A stretch of DNA of 64,000 bases from Cyanophora paradoxa (taxonomy: Eukaryota; Glaucocystophyceae; Cyanophorales; Cyanophoraceae). The stretch lies in contig QPMI01000522.1 in NCBI GenBank assembly GCA_004431415.1, forward strand, positions 272,042 to 336,041, given 5' to 3'. The notes beneath the pieces are model-generated. The model was not told the DNA's origin and made no database searches. It saw nothing but the letters and a program-made list of their open reading frames with translations. Below, in pieces: positions 46,701 to 55,438 of the stretch (its first letter is position 1; each line of letters begins with the position of its first letter). The translations under genes and the position numbers were made by a program.

Positions 46701-48867
46701 TCCCCGCCACAGGCTCGCTTCCGTCCGCAGTTCTCTGTGCATCTCCTCCACGTCGCCGTATGCTATCCAGATGGCATCGCTGATGGGCCTCTGAACAGCC
46801 TGACGCTCAAAGTTTTTCCACTTCTCATCGGCCATCTTTCTCCTCAGTTCTTCGGCGTCTTTCTGACCCCTTCCCGTCAGCTGATCCATAACGTAGCTAA
46901 AGTCGCGCATGTTCTCTTCCATGGCGCGGAGCCTGTCCCCCGATGCATTTCCTTCTTTCAGTCTTTTGAGCTCCGAGCGGTAAAAATCCATCTGCGCCCC
47001 CTGAACGTCTCCAGTCGTCGCTTACGCTCCGCTACCTTCGGCTCCTCCAGCCGTGCAAATTCCTCGTCTGATGCAGTTTGCATTGCCTTCAGTCGTTCCT
47101 CTTCTGTCTTGGCAGCTGCCTCCTCGTCCGCCCTGCGCCGCTGCTCTAACGCGTCGAAGAGGGCCCTCTGATCCTCGAGCGTGAGGCCAATGAGCTCTTC
47201 CACCTGGTCGCTCCTACCCAGCCGCGCGAAGGGCAGCCTCTCGGCGGCCGGCCTTGGATCGGGCCTTGGCGTCGTCTGCGTCTCCATTGTGCCCCTTGGC
47301 ACAGCCGTCCCTATCCTCTGCAGCTCGGCCGTCAGCGTTTTCACTTGCTGCTCTAGGTTGAATCGTATGGTGGATGCGAGCCCCTCTGCCTTCTGCCTCT
47401 CCTGTTCTCGCAGTTCGAGCTGCCTTAAATCCTCCTTTGCTTTTCTGGCTTGCTCCTCCGCTGCCTTTCGCTCATCGTCCAGCATCTTTGTGCCCTCTTC
47501 GACCTCGTTTGCTATGTTGACCTTGTTTGCTATTTCCATGTCCAGTTTCTCCAGCTCGGTCCTTGCCTGCTCCTTTGCCTCCCTTATCGCGTTTTCCACG
47601 ATCCTATCGGCCTCTCTCTTCCGGATCTCGGCTTTCTCCTCGGCCTCCAGGGATTTCTCAATTCTATCGCTCGCCTCTTTCAAATCGTCCGCTATCTTTT
47701 TCTCGGCCGCTGTCCTCATTTCGTTAAATTGCCGCTCCCTTGTCTTCAGCTCCTCTGCCAGTATTCTCACCTGCTCGTCTGAGTAAACGATCGTTTTGTT
47801 ATCTTTCTGCAGCTCTGCAATGTCCCTTTCGTACGCCTTCCGATCCCTGTAGTACTTTGCACCGCCTGCAATCAGGGCCGCGCCGAAGATTCCCGTTGTT
47901 GTACCAAGGATCGGCACGAGCGTACCCCCTCCGCCGCTCTCTCCGCCCGAGCCGCCGCCACCCGAGCCGCTGCTACCCCCGCCCCCCCCCACGGGCGTGC
48001 CACTGGAGCCCCCTCCGCCCCCGTGCCTGTACCCCCACCCCCGGTGCCTGTACCCCCACCCCCGGTGCCTGTACCCCCACCTCCCGTGCTTCCGCCGCCC
48101 GTACCCCCACCCGGAATCGCGCCCGGCACCTTGGGCCCGCCGATGATGTCGTCGTACAGGTGGCGGTGCGCCCAGTCCGTGATGTCGGCCTTCACATGCG
48201 GGTGCTTGACGAGGGCGTACCTCTCGTCGTGGAAGTGGTCCTTCAGCGCCCAGTTCTGCGTCTTCGCCCAGTCTGAGCGATCGGGGAGCACGTCGGGTGC
48301 CGTTGGGATGCGGCCCCCGCCCGTCGTCTCCGGCGTCTCGCCCGTCCTGTCGGCGCTCAGGGCGCGGATGTTCACCTTGAAGTGGTCGAACCACGCGAAA
48401 AACTCCTCCCTGTCGCGCCTGTACTGCTCGGGCTCCATGCTCGGCAGCGCCTGGCGGCTCCAGTAGATGTGGCGCAGGGGGCCCGCGATGCGCTCGAGTG
48501 CGTTGTACCCGGGCCTCACGTCCCCCTCTGCGCCCTTTAGAGTCAGTTTCACGAGGTTCAGGGTGGCGTCTTTCGCTGTAACGGAGTTTGCGATTTTCAC
48601 GTCGGCCGCCCTCTTAATAATGTTCCAGTCCACGCCCGTCTCGGTCGTGACGCCCCAGAGCCCCTTGATAATTGCGGTGAGGTCACCGTAATCGTCCAAG
48701 GTACCGACGGACGTCAGGAAATCGCTGTAGGTCGCGCCCTTGCGCAGCCTTATCTCGTCCGCGTAAATTCCCCTCACGCTCAGGCTCCCGTCTATCGCGA
48801 AGGCGCCGTTCAGCACCTCGTCCGGATTCGGGATGGCCATGCGCCAGGGGTCGTCGAGCATCGACAT
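43759..48867 (-). CDS. Giant viral virion protein, about 1700 aa, split by three frame breaks
   Basis: Three long frames line up: 48867 to about 48.02 kb, about 48.02 to 46.99 kb, and 46.99 to 43.94 kb, with a last piece to TAA at 43759. Breaks lie at about 48017, 46996 and 43938, each at a G/C run and each consistent with one missing base. Layout: N-terminal globular part, Gly-Thr/Gly-Ser linker, a hydrophobic helix (about 47.9 kb), about 300 residues of Glu/Arg/Lys coiled coil, a second helical part, two Gly/Ala-rich hydrophobic helices (about 45.65 and 45.45 kb), then fibre-like repeats of Trp-Asp-x-Val-x-Gly-Lys-Pro with Ser-His-Ser-His and a beta-rich tip. A membrane-penetrating or host-contact role is inferred; no family is recognised. 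Confidence 0.6.
48010..48100. repeat. 18-bp tandem repeat encoding Gly/Thr linker
   Basis: GGTGCCTGTACCCCCACC-type units recur three to four times at 48018-48090. On the minus strand they encode Gly-Gly-Gly-Thr-Gly-Thr. One of the three frame breaks of the giant virion gene falls at its edge, where poly-C length is least reliable. Confidence 0.75.
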
Positions 48868-48892
48868 TTTATCCGCGAGAGAGAAAAATTAA

Positions 48893-49369
48893 CTAATGCT
48901 CCGCGTCCCACGTCCACTTCAGCTTGCCGCTCACCTCGCCCGTTGTCCAACGGCCCACGGGCACCTGCCAGAAAACGTCGGCGTAGGGGTAATCGGGCCT
49001 GATAGTGATCTGCTCGTCACGCAGCCAGCGGTAGGCCTCGGAGGCGTCGCGTATTTTCGGCTCCCAGTATTCCCCGCCCGTGCCGTTCGGCAGCGAGTAC
49101 CCCTCCCTTGCTACCCGTACCCTGTAAACGTGCTCGCCCGTTAGCGTGTCTACCCCCCTGTACTCGAATTCTACGATTAAGGCCAAGTCCTGCCATGCGC
49201 TCTCGCCGAGACGGATGTGACTGAGGCTGTGCAGCAGCCCGTATTTAATTGGACCAGAGGCGGTTACAAGATCGACTCTGTAAGTGAGGGGCGAGGGGTA
49301 GCCAGGCACGCCCGTAAAGGTGCGCGTCTTGACGCCCGAGCCCTTTCGCGGGAATATGATCAGGCGCAT
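48893..49369 (-). CDS. Viral hypothetical protein, 158 aa
   Basis: Intact frame from ATG 49369. Contains Thr/Val/Arg-rich beta strands, a Trp-Gln-Asp-Leu segment, Glu-His-Val-Tyr-Arg-Val and a Trp-rich C-terminus (Trp-Gln-Val-Pro-Val-Gly-Arg-Trp, then Lys-Trp-Thr-Trp). Likely a compact beta-domain virion component given its place among structural genes. GATTTTCGCAGGCCCC, a match to the viral upstream motif, lies just before the start. No family recognised. Confidence 0.65.
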   Translation of the reverse strand: MRLIIFPRKGSGVKTRTFTGVPGYPSPLTYRVDLVTASGPIKYGLLHSLSHIRLGESAWQDLALIVEFEYRGVDTLTGEHVYRVRVAREGYSLPNGTGGEYWEPKIRDASEAYRWLRDEQITIRPDYPYADVFWQVPVGRWTTGEVSGKLKWTWDAEH

Positions 49370-49389
49370 TTAAGGGGGCCTGCGAAAAT

Positions 49390-49839
49390 CTATTTCGCAA
49401 AGGCCCAGAGGCCGAAGTTCTTGACGATGAAGGCGTTGTTCTTCTTGGTGGCGCCCGTGATGTCGGTGAAGCGCACGCGCAGCTCCTGGAACTTGTCGTA
49501 CGCGACGTAGTTCGGGCGCACGGCCATGGGCACCTCGAACCAGTAGAGGATGGTGTTCTCGAGGCCGTCGTGGCCCCACGTCGGGATCACGACCTTGTTG
49601 ATGCACGTGTTGACGTTCGAGATGGTCGTGACGTTCAAGTCGGGCACGTCCATCAGCAGAACGTTGACGGTTTTCGCGGCGGTGGGGTCCGGAATCGCGG
49701 TCGTGTCCAGCTCCAGGTAGACGCCCTTGATCTGCAGCGTGTCGATGTCGGCGGGGATCTGGTTCAGCCTGAGGCGCCAGAAGCCCTCGGAATCCTGCGT
49801 CTCTCCGTTCGACTGGACGTAGAGGTTGACGCAGGACAT
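49390..49839 (-). CDS. Viral beta-rich protein, 149 aa, candidate minor capsid
   Basis: Intact frame from ATG 49839. Predicted mostly beta: alternating Leu/Val/Thr with an Ile-Lys-Gly-Val-Tyr-Leu-Glu-Leu segment, Val-Asn-Val-Leu-Leu-Met and a C-terminal Phe-Ile-Val-Lys-Asn-Phe-Gly-Leu-Trp. Length and strand content would suit a single jelly-roll such as a penton protein, but that is only inference. AATTTCTCAGGCCCC, one of the best copies of the viral motif, lies about 15 bases upstream of the start. Confidence 0.65.
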   Translation of the reverse strand: MSCVNLYVQSNGETQDSEGFWRLRLNQIPADIDTLQIKGVYLELDTTAIPDPTAAKTVNVLLMDVPDLNVTTISNVNTCINKVVIPTWGHDGLENTILYWFEVPMAVRPNYVAYDKFQELRVRFTDITGATKKNNAFIVKNFGLWAFAK

Positions 49840-49850
49840 TATTTAGGAAG

Positions 49851-49866
49851 GGGCCTGAGAAATTAT
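49851..49866 (-). promoter_or_regulatory. Viral upstream motif, reference copy
   Basis: On the minus strand ATAATTTCTCAGGCCC lies about 12 bases before the start at 49839. It also follows the stop of the neighbouring gene almost directly, so the motif fills the short intergenic gap. Representative of the set described in the findings. Confidence 0.7.
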
Positions 49867-50051
49867 GCCTTCCTCAGGCCGTTGAGGAGGTAGGGCCCCA
49901 CGAAGTAGTAGCCCGCGAACTGCGCGGCGAGGATCCGCACGAGGTAGTAGCGCGCGGGCGACATGTAGGCGACCGCGCCGAGGGTCAGCAGGCTGCCCAG
50001 GTAGCGGGAATCGCTGGTGATATCATCGAGGCTCGGGAGCATGGACGACAT
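49863..50051 (-). CDS. Small viral membrane protein, 62 aa
   Basis: Intact frame. After a polar Ser/Asp-rich start there are two hydrophobic stretches (Leu-Gly-Ser-Leu-Leu-Thr-Leu-Gly-Ala-Val, and Ile-Leu-Ala-Ala-Gln-Phe-Ala-Gly-Tyr-Tyr-Phe-Val), so one or two membrane helices. It sits in a run of leftward genes separated by 20-30 bases. An upstream motif AAATTTCTGAATGGGC is present. Function unknown; a virion or internal-membrane protein is plausible. Confidence 0.6.
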   Translation of the reverse strand: MSSMLPSLDDITSDSRYLGSLLTLGAVAYMSPARYYLVRILAAQFAGYYFVGPYLLNGLRKA

Positions 50052-50073
50052 TGTTAAGGGCCCATTCAGAAAT

Positions 50074-50424
50074 TTACTTGGGCATGAAGAAATTCCTGAC
50101 GCGCTCTCCCTCCTCGTGCAGCGCCCACTGCAGCCGGTCGATGACGGCGGCCATCACGGGCGGGCTCGCGGCGGGGTTCTTCGCGTACGCCCGGGCGTCC
50201 TCTGCCATCTGGGGGTGGTACTGCTCGACGCGCTTGGCGTAGCTCGCGATGGCGCGGCGGGTGCACCGATCCAGGTCAGCCGCCATTTCCGCCGGTGCCT
50301 TCGGCTGCTGCTGCTTCTTTCGCGCGTAAGTCCTAAGAAGCCAAGGGTAGGCCGCGGTGCTGCTGCTGGAGTTGCTGGGCGCTGGAGCCTCTGCGCTGGG
50401 GGCTGGTGTCGCGGGAGTCTCCAT
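50074..50424 (-). CDS. Small viral basic protein, 116 aa
   Basis: Intact frame. An Ala/Pro/Ser-rich N-terminal third is followed by a helical region with Tyr-Ala-Arg-Lys-Lys-Gln and Asp-Arg-Cys-Thr-Arg-Arg, ending Arg-Asn-Phe-Phe-Met-Pro-Lys. Net basic, probably helical. Could bind DNA or the capsid interior, but there is no recognised family. Confidence 0.6.
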   Translation of the reverse strand: METPATPAPSAEAPAPSNSSSSTAAYPWLLRTYARKKQQQPKAPAEMAADLDRCTRRAIASYAKRVEQYHPQMAEDARAYAKNPAASPPVMAAVIDRLQWALHEEGERVRNFFMPK

Positions 50425-50490
50425 TTCCCATGTTCTCTAGAAAAAAACGGGTACCGGTTTGCGTCATCTGAATGTCGACGTGGTGCGGCC

Positions 50491-50703
50491 CTATGTTCTG
50501 CGTGCTCTCGCGCCTCTGCTGCTCCGGTGGGGTTCGGGCTCGGGCTGTCCGCGGCGGACGACCCTAAGGGCCGCCGCCTTCAGGGCGCCCAGCACTGTGT
50601 TGGGGCCGACGCGCTCCGTGCCGCCCAGCAGCTCCGAGACCAGGAAGAGCGCGCCGCAGACGACGGTGATGATGTCCGAGTGGGTGCATTCCCCCTGGAA
50701 CAT
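50491..50703 (-). CDS. Small viral membrane protein, 70 aa
   Basis: Intact frame. Hydrophobic helix near residues 11-26 (Ile-Ile-Thr-Val-Val-Cys-Gly-Ala-Leu-Phe-Leu-Val) followed by an amphipathic Leu/Ala helix and a very basic Arg-rich tail. Upstream motif AATAAATCTGACGGGCC. Unknown function. Confidence 0.55.
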   Translation of the reverse strand: MFQGECTHSDIITVVCGALFLVSELLGGTERVGPNTVLGALKAAALRVVRRGQPEPEPHRSSRGARARRT

Positions 50704-50725
50704 TTTCGCGGGCCCGTCAGATTTA

Positions 50726-52755
50726 TTATCCGCTACCCCTTCCCCTTCCGCGCCCCTTGCCTTTGCCGCGCCCTCGGCCCCTGGCCCTCAGGTCGCCGAT
50801 TTCCGCGGCCTGCGGCGCGAAGCGGGGATCGTCCGCCTGGCCGGCGTCCGCCTGGAAAATCGTGAAGAGGTACCCGTCCGTGTTGTTGTCGGTGTTGTTC
50901 GTGTTTCGCGCGTGCGACCACTCTTTCAGTAAATCGCGCCTCTGCTTGTCGGGCAGCGTCTTTGAGAGGTACTCCTGCAGCTTGCTCGCGTAATTTTCCT
51001 CTGGGATCAGCGACGCAAGGACGGTGGGCGGATCTTTCCCCATGCCTATCTTCTCTTCCGTCAGCATGCGCTCGAGCTCTGCGATTTCCACCATCGTATC
51101 GATGCTCGGTTGAGGCCCTGCCTCTGCCCTCTTCTGGTCTACGAGGCGCTGCCCCGCCGCCGTGAATTTCGCGGACAGAATTTGGTGCAGCCGCTCGTAC
51201 ACCGTCGTGGTGCTCGGCTCCTTCTCCTTCAGCAGCACCACCCAGTCGTAATTCGCCCACAGCACCTGCAAATTCGATATGTGATCGATCGTCACCAGCA
51301 CGTGGGCGTGCAGCGCGCCGTCCGTCGGCCCCACCTCCACGCCCCCTTGCACGCGAATTCCGATGATTGCGTTGGCGTACGTGTCGTCCTTGTACTTGCC
51401 GTTCTCTTCCTTCATATTGAAGCGTATGAACTTGTAGAATTCTGCATCCGAGAGCACCTCTGCGAGGCTGTCGCGCAGCGCCGCCGCCTCGAATTCTCGC
51501 GCCTCTCCCAGGCGCTTGTGGGTGTTGAAGAGCACCCAGTAGCGCGACTGGCGCGCCTGTCGTATGTCGTACCGCGTGCTTCCGTCGGGATTCTTTTTGT
51601 TGAGGATGAAGACCGACCGCCCCGTCTCGCTGATTTCCGTGATCACCTTCTCGAGCGCCTCCAGCCCGTTTGCCTGCGCCGCCTGCAGTCCCGTTTTCGC
51701 CTTCTCTATGTTCTGCTTTACCTCTTGCGCGTCCGCGAAGGTTGCCATTAAATCTTCCATGCTCGGCGCCACGATTTTCGCCTTTCTGATTTTCGACTGC
51801 GCAGAGTTGGGCTCGATGACGGACGATCCGAAGTCAGCGGCCGTATCCTTTGCCTTTTTCGTGGTCTTTGGCTTCGGCCCGCCGAGCACGCTCTCGACCA
51901 TGTGGTCGCGCGTCTGCTTGGAGACGGTGGCCGTGTCGCCCCTCTTTCGCCTCTGCAGGCCCAAGATCACGAGCAGGCCCTTGTTGCCGAGCAGCGTGAC
52001 GCACTTCTGGCAGAGCCACGAGTTTCTGGGCGACACCGTGGGCACCTGCGCCGGCTTCTTGTCCTTGATGAGGGGTACGGCTCCTGGCCCTTTTTCTTTC
52101 CCTTGCCGTTTTGCTTGGCCGCCCACGCGTTTGCCTTCTCTATGACCGCGACGTACTCTTCGTACACGGCATCCTTCCTCGCCTGCGCTGCCTCCCTCGC
52201 GGCGATTTTCTCTGGCGTGTTGGCCCCCTTGGCGCTCGGCACGGGCGTGGCTTCGTACATGAGGCGAAGGCAGCGGTAGCAGATTGGCGGCGATTTCTGC
52301 GCGCTCTGGTACGTGCGCGGTATGGCGCGCAGTCGCTCCTCGGGGAGTTTATCGTACTCGATTTCGCTGTGGATGCTCCAGAGGGTCGCGGGCTCGTGGT
52401 ATGATTTATCGAGCAGCGATGGGAGCATCTGAACTTCTTTGGTGGCCGAGAGCTTGATGTAATCGGATATGCTCTTCTGCTGCTGGAATATGCCGTCCTC
52501 GCCCTGAACCAGCACGTATCGCTTCGGAATCTCAACGACGGGCGTCTCGAGCTCGTCCACGCCGGTATCGGGCGCGTTTCCCTTTGCCTTTCCCTTTCCC
52601 TTCCCCTTGCCCTTGCCCTTCGGCTTAGGCTCCGGCTCCTCTTCCTCTTCCTCCTCTTCTTCCTCCGACTCGGAGGACGGGGACGTGGGCTCCTCTTCCT
52701 CTGACTCGCTCGAGCTCTCTGGCTTCTTCTTGCGGCCTCGGCGCTTCGGAGGCAT
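50726..52755 (-). CDS. HUH-superfamily rolling-circle endonuclease, larger paralogue
   Basis: Two frames (52755 to about 52082, and about 52082 to 50726) join if one base is added at an AAAAAGGGCC context near 52082, giving about 676 residues. N-terminus: basic then acidic low-complexity Ser/Glu tract and a Lys-Gly repeat. Next is a probable zinc module whose halves, Cys-Tyr-Arg-Cys and Cys-Gln-Lys-Cys, lie on either side of the break. The nuclease part has a motif 1-like Tyr-Trp-Val-Leu-Phe-Asn, the metal-binding Leu-His-Ala-His-Val-Leu-Val, and a candidate catalytic Tyr in Leu-Gln-Glu-Tyr-Leu-Ser-Lys-Thr. HUH enzymes nick one strand and stay attached through Tyr to start rolling-circle replication. 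Paralogous to the gene just upstream. Confidence 0.8.
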
Positions 52756-52776
52756 TTATTGGACACGAGAAAAAAT

Positions 52777-53619
52777 TTACACGAGCTTTACAGCGCCCGT
52801 CTCGAGGGCCTCTACCGTCTTCGTAATGTACAGCTGCAGCAGATCCTTAAGGTTGCTCTGCGGCAGCAATTTTACGTCTACGTGCATCTGCCTGGCGGTT
52901 TCTCGCTTCCTGTAGCCCGTCTCCTTGCCCGTCCACTGCATGCCGAGGGCGTCCTTTCTCCGTATCGGCCGCACCGCCGTCTTCTGGTACTCCTCCCCGA
53001 ACCAGTCGTCCTTGTAGAAATTCGGCAGGCCGCCCTGCCCCTCCGTTTGCATGAACTTGATGAGGAAATCCGACGCCTTCTTGCCGTCGAATTGCACGCG
53101 CGAGTAGTGCACCAGCGTGAGCAGGATGTGCGCGTGGAGCCGCCCCGACCGCGGCCCGTACTCGATGCCGATGTTCGCGTTGCCCTTCTCCACGTGCGTG
53201 TCGTACTGGTCGGACTTGAAATCGAAGCCCTTGGGGTTCGCCTTGTCGGGGTACACCCCCATCTTTATGCACCGCGCCAGCTGCCTGTCGTCGTAGAAGA
53301 GGGCCTCCAGCCCCCTGTGAAACGCGTCCTGCACCTTGGAGCCCTCTCCCCTGCTCCGCGGCTTGTAGTTGGTCTGGATGGTGATCATGAAATTCGACTC
53401 GCGCTGCGGCCGATCCTCCCCGTTCAGTTTCCTCACGGGCGCCGCGTCCAGCACCTTCTGGAACCACGTCTTGTCGGGCGCCAGCACCTTGTCGTTGATG
53501 TTGCCCACCACGATGTGCGTCTCTACCCGGGAGCGGCCGGAGGCGTCCATGCGGAGGTGAGGGTTCGGTGCCCGGGCTTGCCTGTTTGCTGCCACGCCCC
53601 TCGCGATGAGGTTGAGCAT
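52777..53619 (-). CDS. HUH-superfamily rolling-circle endonuclease, smaller paralogue
   Basis: About 280 residues from ATG 53619; frame further upstream lacks an ATG. Motif 1-like Asn-Phe-Met-Ile-Thr-Ile-Gln-Thr-Asn (residues about 70-78), the HUH motif Arg-Leu-His-Ala-His-Ile-Leu-Leu (about 153-160) and a candidate nucleophile in Leu-Gln-Leu-Tyr-Ile-Thr-Lys-Thr near the C-terminus. The last matches Leu-Gln-x-Tyr-x2-Lys-Thr in the larger paralogue, so one conserved Tyr is likely. No helicase domain is fused. AAAATTTTCTAGGCC precedes the start. It is divergent from the VLTF3-like gene. Expected role: nick the viral origin in the nucleus and start replication by host polymerase. Confidence 0.85.
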   Translation of the reverse strand: MLNLIARGVAANRQARAPNPHLRMDASGRSRVETHIVVGNINDKVLAPDKTWFQKVLDAAPVRKLNGEDRPQRESNFMITIQTNYKPRSRGEGSKVQDAFHRGLEALFYDDRQLARCIKMGVYPDKANPKGFDFKSDQYDTHVEKGNANIGIEYGPRSGRLHAHILLTLVHYSRVQFDGKKASDFLIKFMQTEGQGGLPNFYKDDWFGEEYQKTAVRPIRRKDALGMQWTGKETGYRKRETARQMHVDVKLLPQSNLKDLLQLYITKTVEALETGAVKLV

Positions 53620-53850
53620 GTCAGACCAAGGCCTAGAAAATTTTCCGAGGCTGGGGTGAGCTTCCACGTGGGGCCCCGGGGTACGTCCGCACCTCACCTG
53701 AGCATCACCTGAGCCTCACATGAATCACCTGAGCAACGCCTTCTGCAACAAGTGCTTCCTCACTTGCAAGTGGGACCCACTCTCCTCTGAGAAGCCAACC
53801 TGTTGGTTCTGCAGGGGAATAGCTCAGCTGCAGTACGAGGACTCAGAGGA
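53620..53850. promoter_or_regulatory. Divergent spacer between HUH and VLTF3 genes
   Basis: On the minus side the AAAATTTTCTAGGCC motif (53631-53645) precedes the small HUH gene. On the plus side there is no such motif; instead ACCTGAGC is repeated (53696-53703, 53707-53714, 53727-53734). A short plus frame from ATG 53720 encodes Cys-Asn-Lys-Cys then Cys-Trp-Phe-Cys before the VLTF3 frame opens. Confidence 0.5.
53631..53646 (-). promoter_or_regulatory. Viral upstream motif of the small HUH gene
   Basis: Minus strand GAAAATTTTCTAGGC, 12 bases before ATG 53619. Same A/T core followed by TAGGCC as in other viral gaps. Confidence 0.65.
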
Positions 53851-54681
53851 ATGGCAGACTCTAACGAAATCGATCTCCTCCTCCGAAACTTCGAGCAGAT
53901 CCAGCGCTACGGCGCCATCCTTCACGACGAGGGGGACCCAGACTTCGACACTCCGGCACCGTACCCCGCCGCCGCCGCCGCCATCGCCAACTCCTACCTC
54001 GGGGCCGGAGAGCGCCCCCGCAAGCGCAACCGCCGCACCCAAGGCCCCCAAGGCGAAGCCGCTGTCCCCTGCGGAAATTGCAGCTCTACCGCCCTCGTTG
54101 GTGTTCACCTGGATGGGGATCTGGTTTGCCAAGGCTGCGGTCTGGTCCTGGATCTTTATTATCCGGACCATCAACCCCTGGCTGTCAGCGAGCTCCACAG
54201 CAACTACCTGCGCAAGTACCACGTTTCCGAGCGACTTAAGCAGCACTGCCTGGAGGATTCTCCGGTACCCGAGGACGTGCTGGCAGCTATTGCGAGGCGC
54301 ATGGCGGGGAAGGAGTGGAGCAAAGACAATATCCGCCAAGTTCTCCGGGCTCTGAAGCAGCAGAAGTACATCGAGCGCTGGGCGCAGATCAAGTGGCGCA
54401 TCACGGGCGAGCGCCCGCCTCCGATGAGCGCGGAGGACATGGACCGGGTGCAGGAGATGTTCGCCCTGGTGGAGGTCCCCTTCAGCATGTTCAAGTCGCA
54501 GGGCAGGAAGAACATGCTCAACTACAATTACGTTTTCAGGCAGATTTTCGTGCTGCTGGATTTGCCCCAGCACCTCCCCTTTTTCCCCTTGCTCAAGAGC
54601 AGGCAGAAACTCTCGGAGTTAGATTCGATTTGGAACAGGATCTGCGAGTACAACGACTGGCATTTCTTTCCTACTCTTTAG
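53851..54681 (+). CDS. VLTF3-like late transcription factor
   Basis: From ATG 53851 the frame gives 276 residues. A zinc ribbon Cys-Gly-Asn-Cys...Cys-Gln-Gly-Cys-Gly spans about residues 74-95, followed by a helical domain. The C-terminus carries the family signature: Met-Leu-Asn-Tyr-Asn-Tyr-Val-Phe, Pro-Leu-Leu-Lys-Ser-Arg, Ile-Trp-Asn-Arg-Ile-Cys, then Trp-His-Phe-Phe-Pro-Thr. Poxvirus A1/VLTF3 homologues drive late gene transcription in Nucleocytoviricota. It may start earlier, at 53720: a further Cys-x2-Cys pair module there would join in frame if the GGGG at 53814-53817 had one more G. Its promoter lacks the common viral motif, which fits early expression. Confidence 0.88.
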   Translation: MADSNEIDLLLRNFEQIQRYGAILHDEGDPDFDTPAPYPAAAAAIANSYLGAGERPRKRNRRTQGPQGEAAVPCGNCSSTALVGVHLDGDLVCQGCGLVLDLYYPDHQPLAVSELHSNYLRKYHVSERLKQHCLEDSPVPEDVLAAIARRMAGKEWSKDNIRQVLRALKQQKYIERWAQIKWRITGERPPPMSAEDMDRVQEMFALVEVPFSMFKSQGRKNMLNYNYVFRQIFVLLDLPQHLPFFPLLKSRQKLSELDSIWNRICEYNDWHFFPTL

Positions 54682-55026
54682 CTACTCTTTAGTGATCGCG
54701 GCGGCCTTCCGCTCGAGCGCCTGCTTGATTCCGAAGCTGGCGCTGGTAGCCTTGATTAGCATGTTCGTCTGCCCGTGTGTGAATCCGAGGATGAACATAA
54801 TTCCGCCGGTGGGGTCGTCGTCGAAGAACTTGAGGGTGAGCACGTATTTCGAGAGCAGGCCGAGGGAGAGGCCGTTGACGGCGACTTGCGCGGCGAGCTC
54901 GGCTGCGTGGCCCGCCCTGTTTTCGCCTTCGTGCGAGGAGAAGGCGGCGTCGATGAGGGAGCCGGATGCCAGGCCGAGGGCGTACTGCACGATAGCCTGG
55001 GAGAGCCCTAGGAGCACCTTTGACAT
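54682..55026 (-). CDS. Viral membrane protein, 114 aa
   Basis: Intact frame, tail-to-tail with the VLTF3 gene. Hydrophobic segments: a Leu/Ala/Gly-rich N-terminal helix (about residues 5-25), a Val-Asn-Gly-Leu-Ser-Leu-Gly-Leu-Leu stretch and Gly-Gly-Ile-Met-Phe-Ile-Leu-Gly-Phe. Likely two to three membrane helices. Upstream sequence AAATTTCCGAGGC resembles the viral motif. Probably a virion membrane or internal component; no family recognised. Confidence 0.6.
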   Translation of the reverse strand: MSKVLLGLSQAIVQYALGLASGSLIDAAFSSHEGENRAGHAAELAAQVAVNGLSLGLLSKYVLTLKFFDDDPTGGIMFILGFTHGQTNMLIKATSASFGIKQALERKAAAITKE

Positions 55027-55061
55027 TTTCCTAGCGCCTCGGAAATTTTTAAGGGGCGCGC

Positions 55062-55412
55062 CTAGGCGTCGGAGTCCTCGTCCTCGGTCTCCTCTGCCTC
55101 CTCCTCCGAGCCCGATTCCGAGGTCGCAAAATCGTCCGGGTCGCGCACGTAAATCACCCTGTCTCCCTCTTCGTCTGTCATCTCCTCCGAGCTGGTGTCC
55201 TCACTGCCCAGCGACTCGGCCGCGGCCTCGTCCGCCGCCTCCGCGGTCAGGCGCTCCCAGTTAATTCCCAGCGCGTCGCAGATCCTCTCCAGGGCGCTGC
55301 TGACCTCGCCGTCGTTAAAGGGCGAGGAGGGGTCGAGGCTCGCCTCCAGGAGGCAGTCGTAAGCGATGGACTCGACGCGGAAGACGGAGGCGATGTGGGC
55401 GCTGGGCGACAT
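55062..55412 (-). CDS. Viral acidic protein, 116 aa
   Basis: Intact frame. The first 60 residues form a folded helical part (Ile-Cys-Asp-Ala-Leu-Gly-Ile-Asn-Trp-Glu-Arg-Leu), the rest is an acidic Glu/Asp/Ser tail. The Leu-Gly-Ile-(Asn/Asp)-(Trp/Tyr)-Glu-x-Leu element also occurs in the 70-residue protein at 56523-56735, so the two may be related. Function unknown. Confidence 0.6.
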   Translation of the reverse strand: MSPSAHIASVFRVESIAYDCLLEASLDPSSPFNDGEVSSALERICDALGINWERLTAEAADEAAAESLGSEDTSSEEMTDEEGDRVIYVRDPDDFATSESGSEEEAEETEDEDSDA

Positions 55413-55438
55413 GCTTACGCACGAAGCCTCAGAAAAAA

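Noticed and set aside
53720-54355. 211-residue plus-strand frame overlapping VLTF3
   Set aside because: Beyond about 53850 it is Ser/Thr/Pro nonsense in the shadow of the VLTF3 frame; only its first 40 residues might matter.
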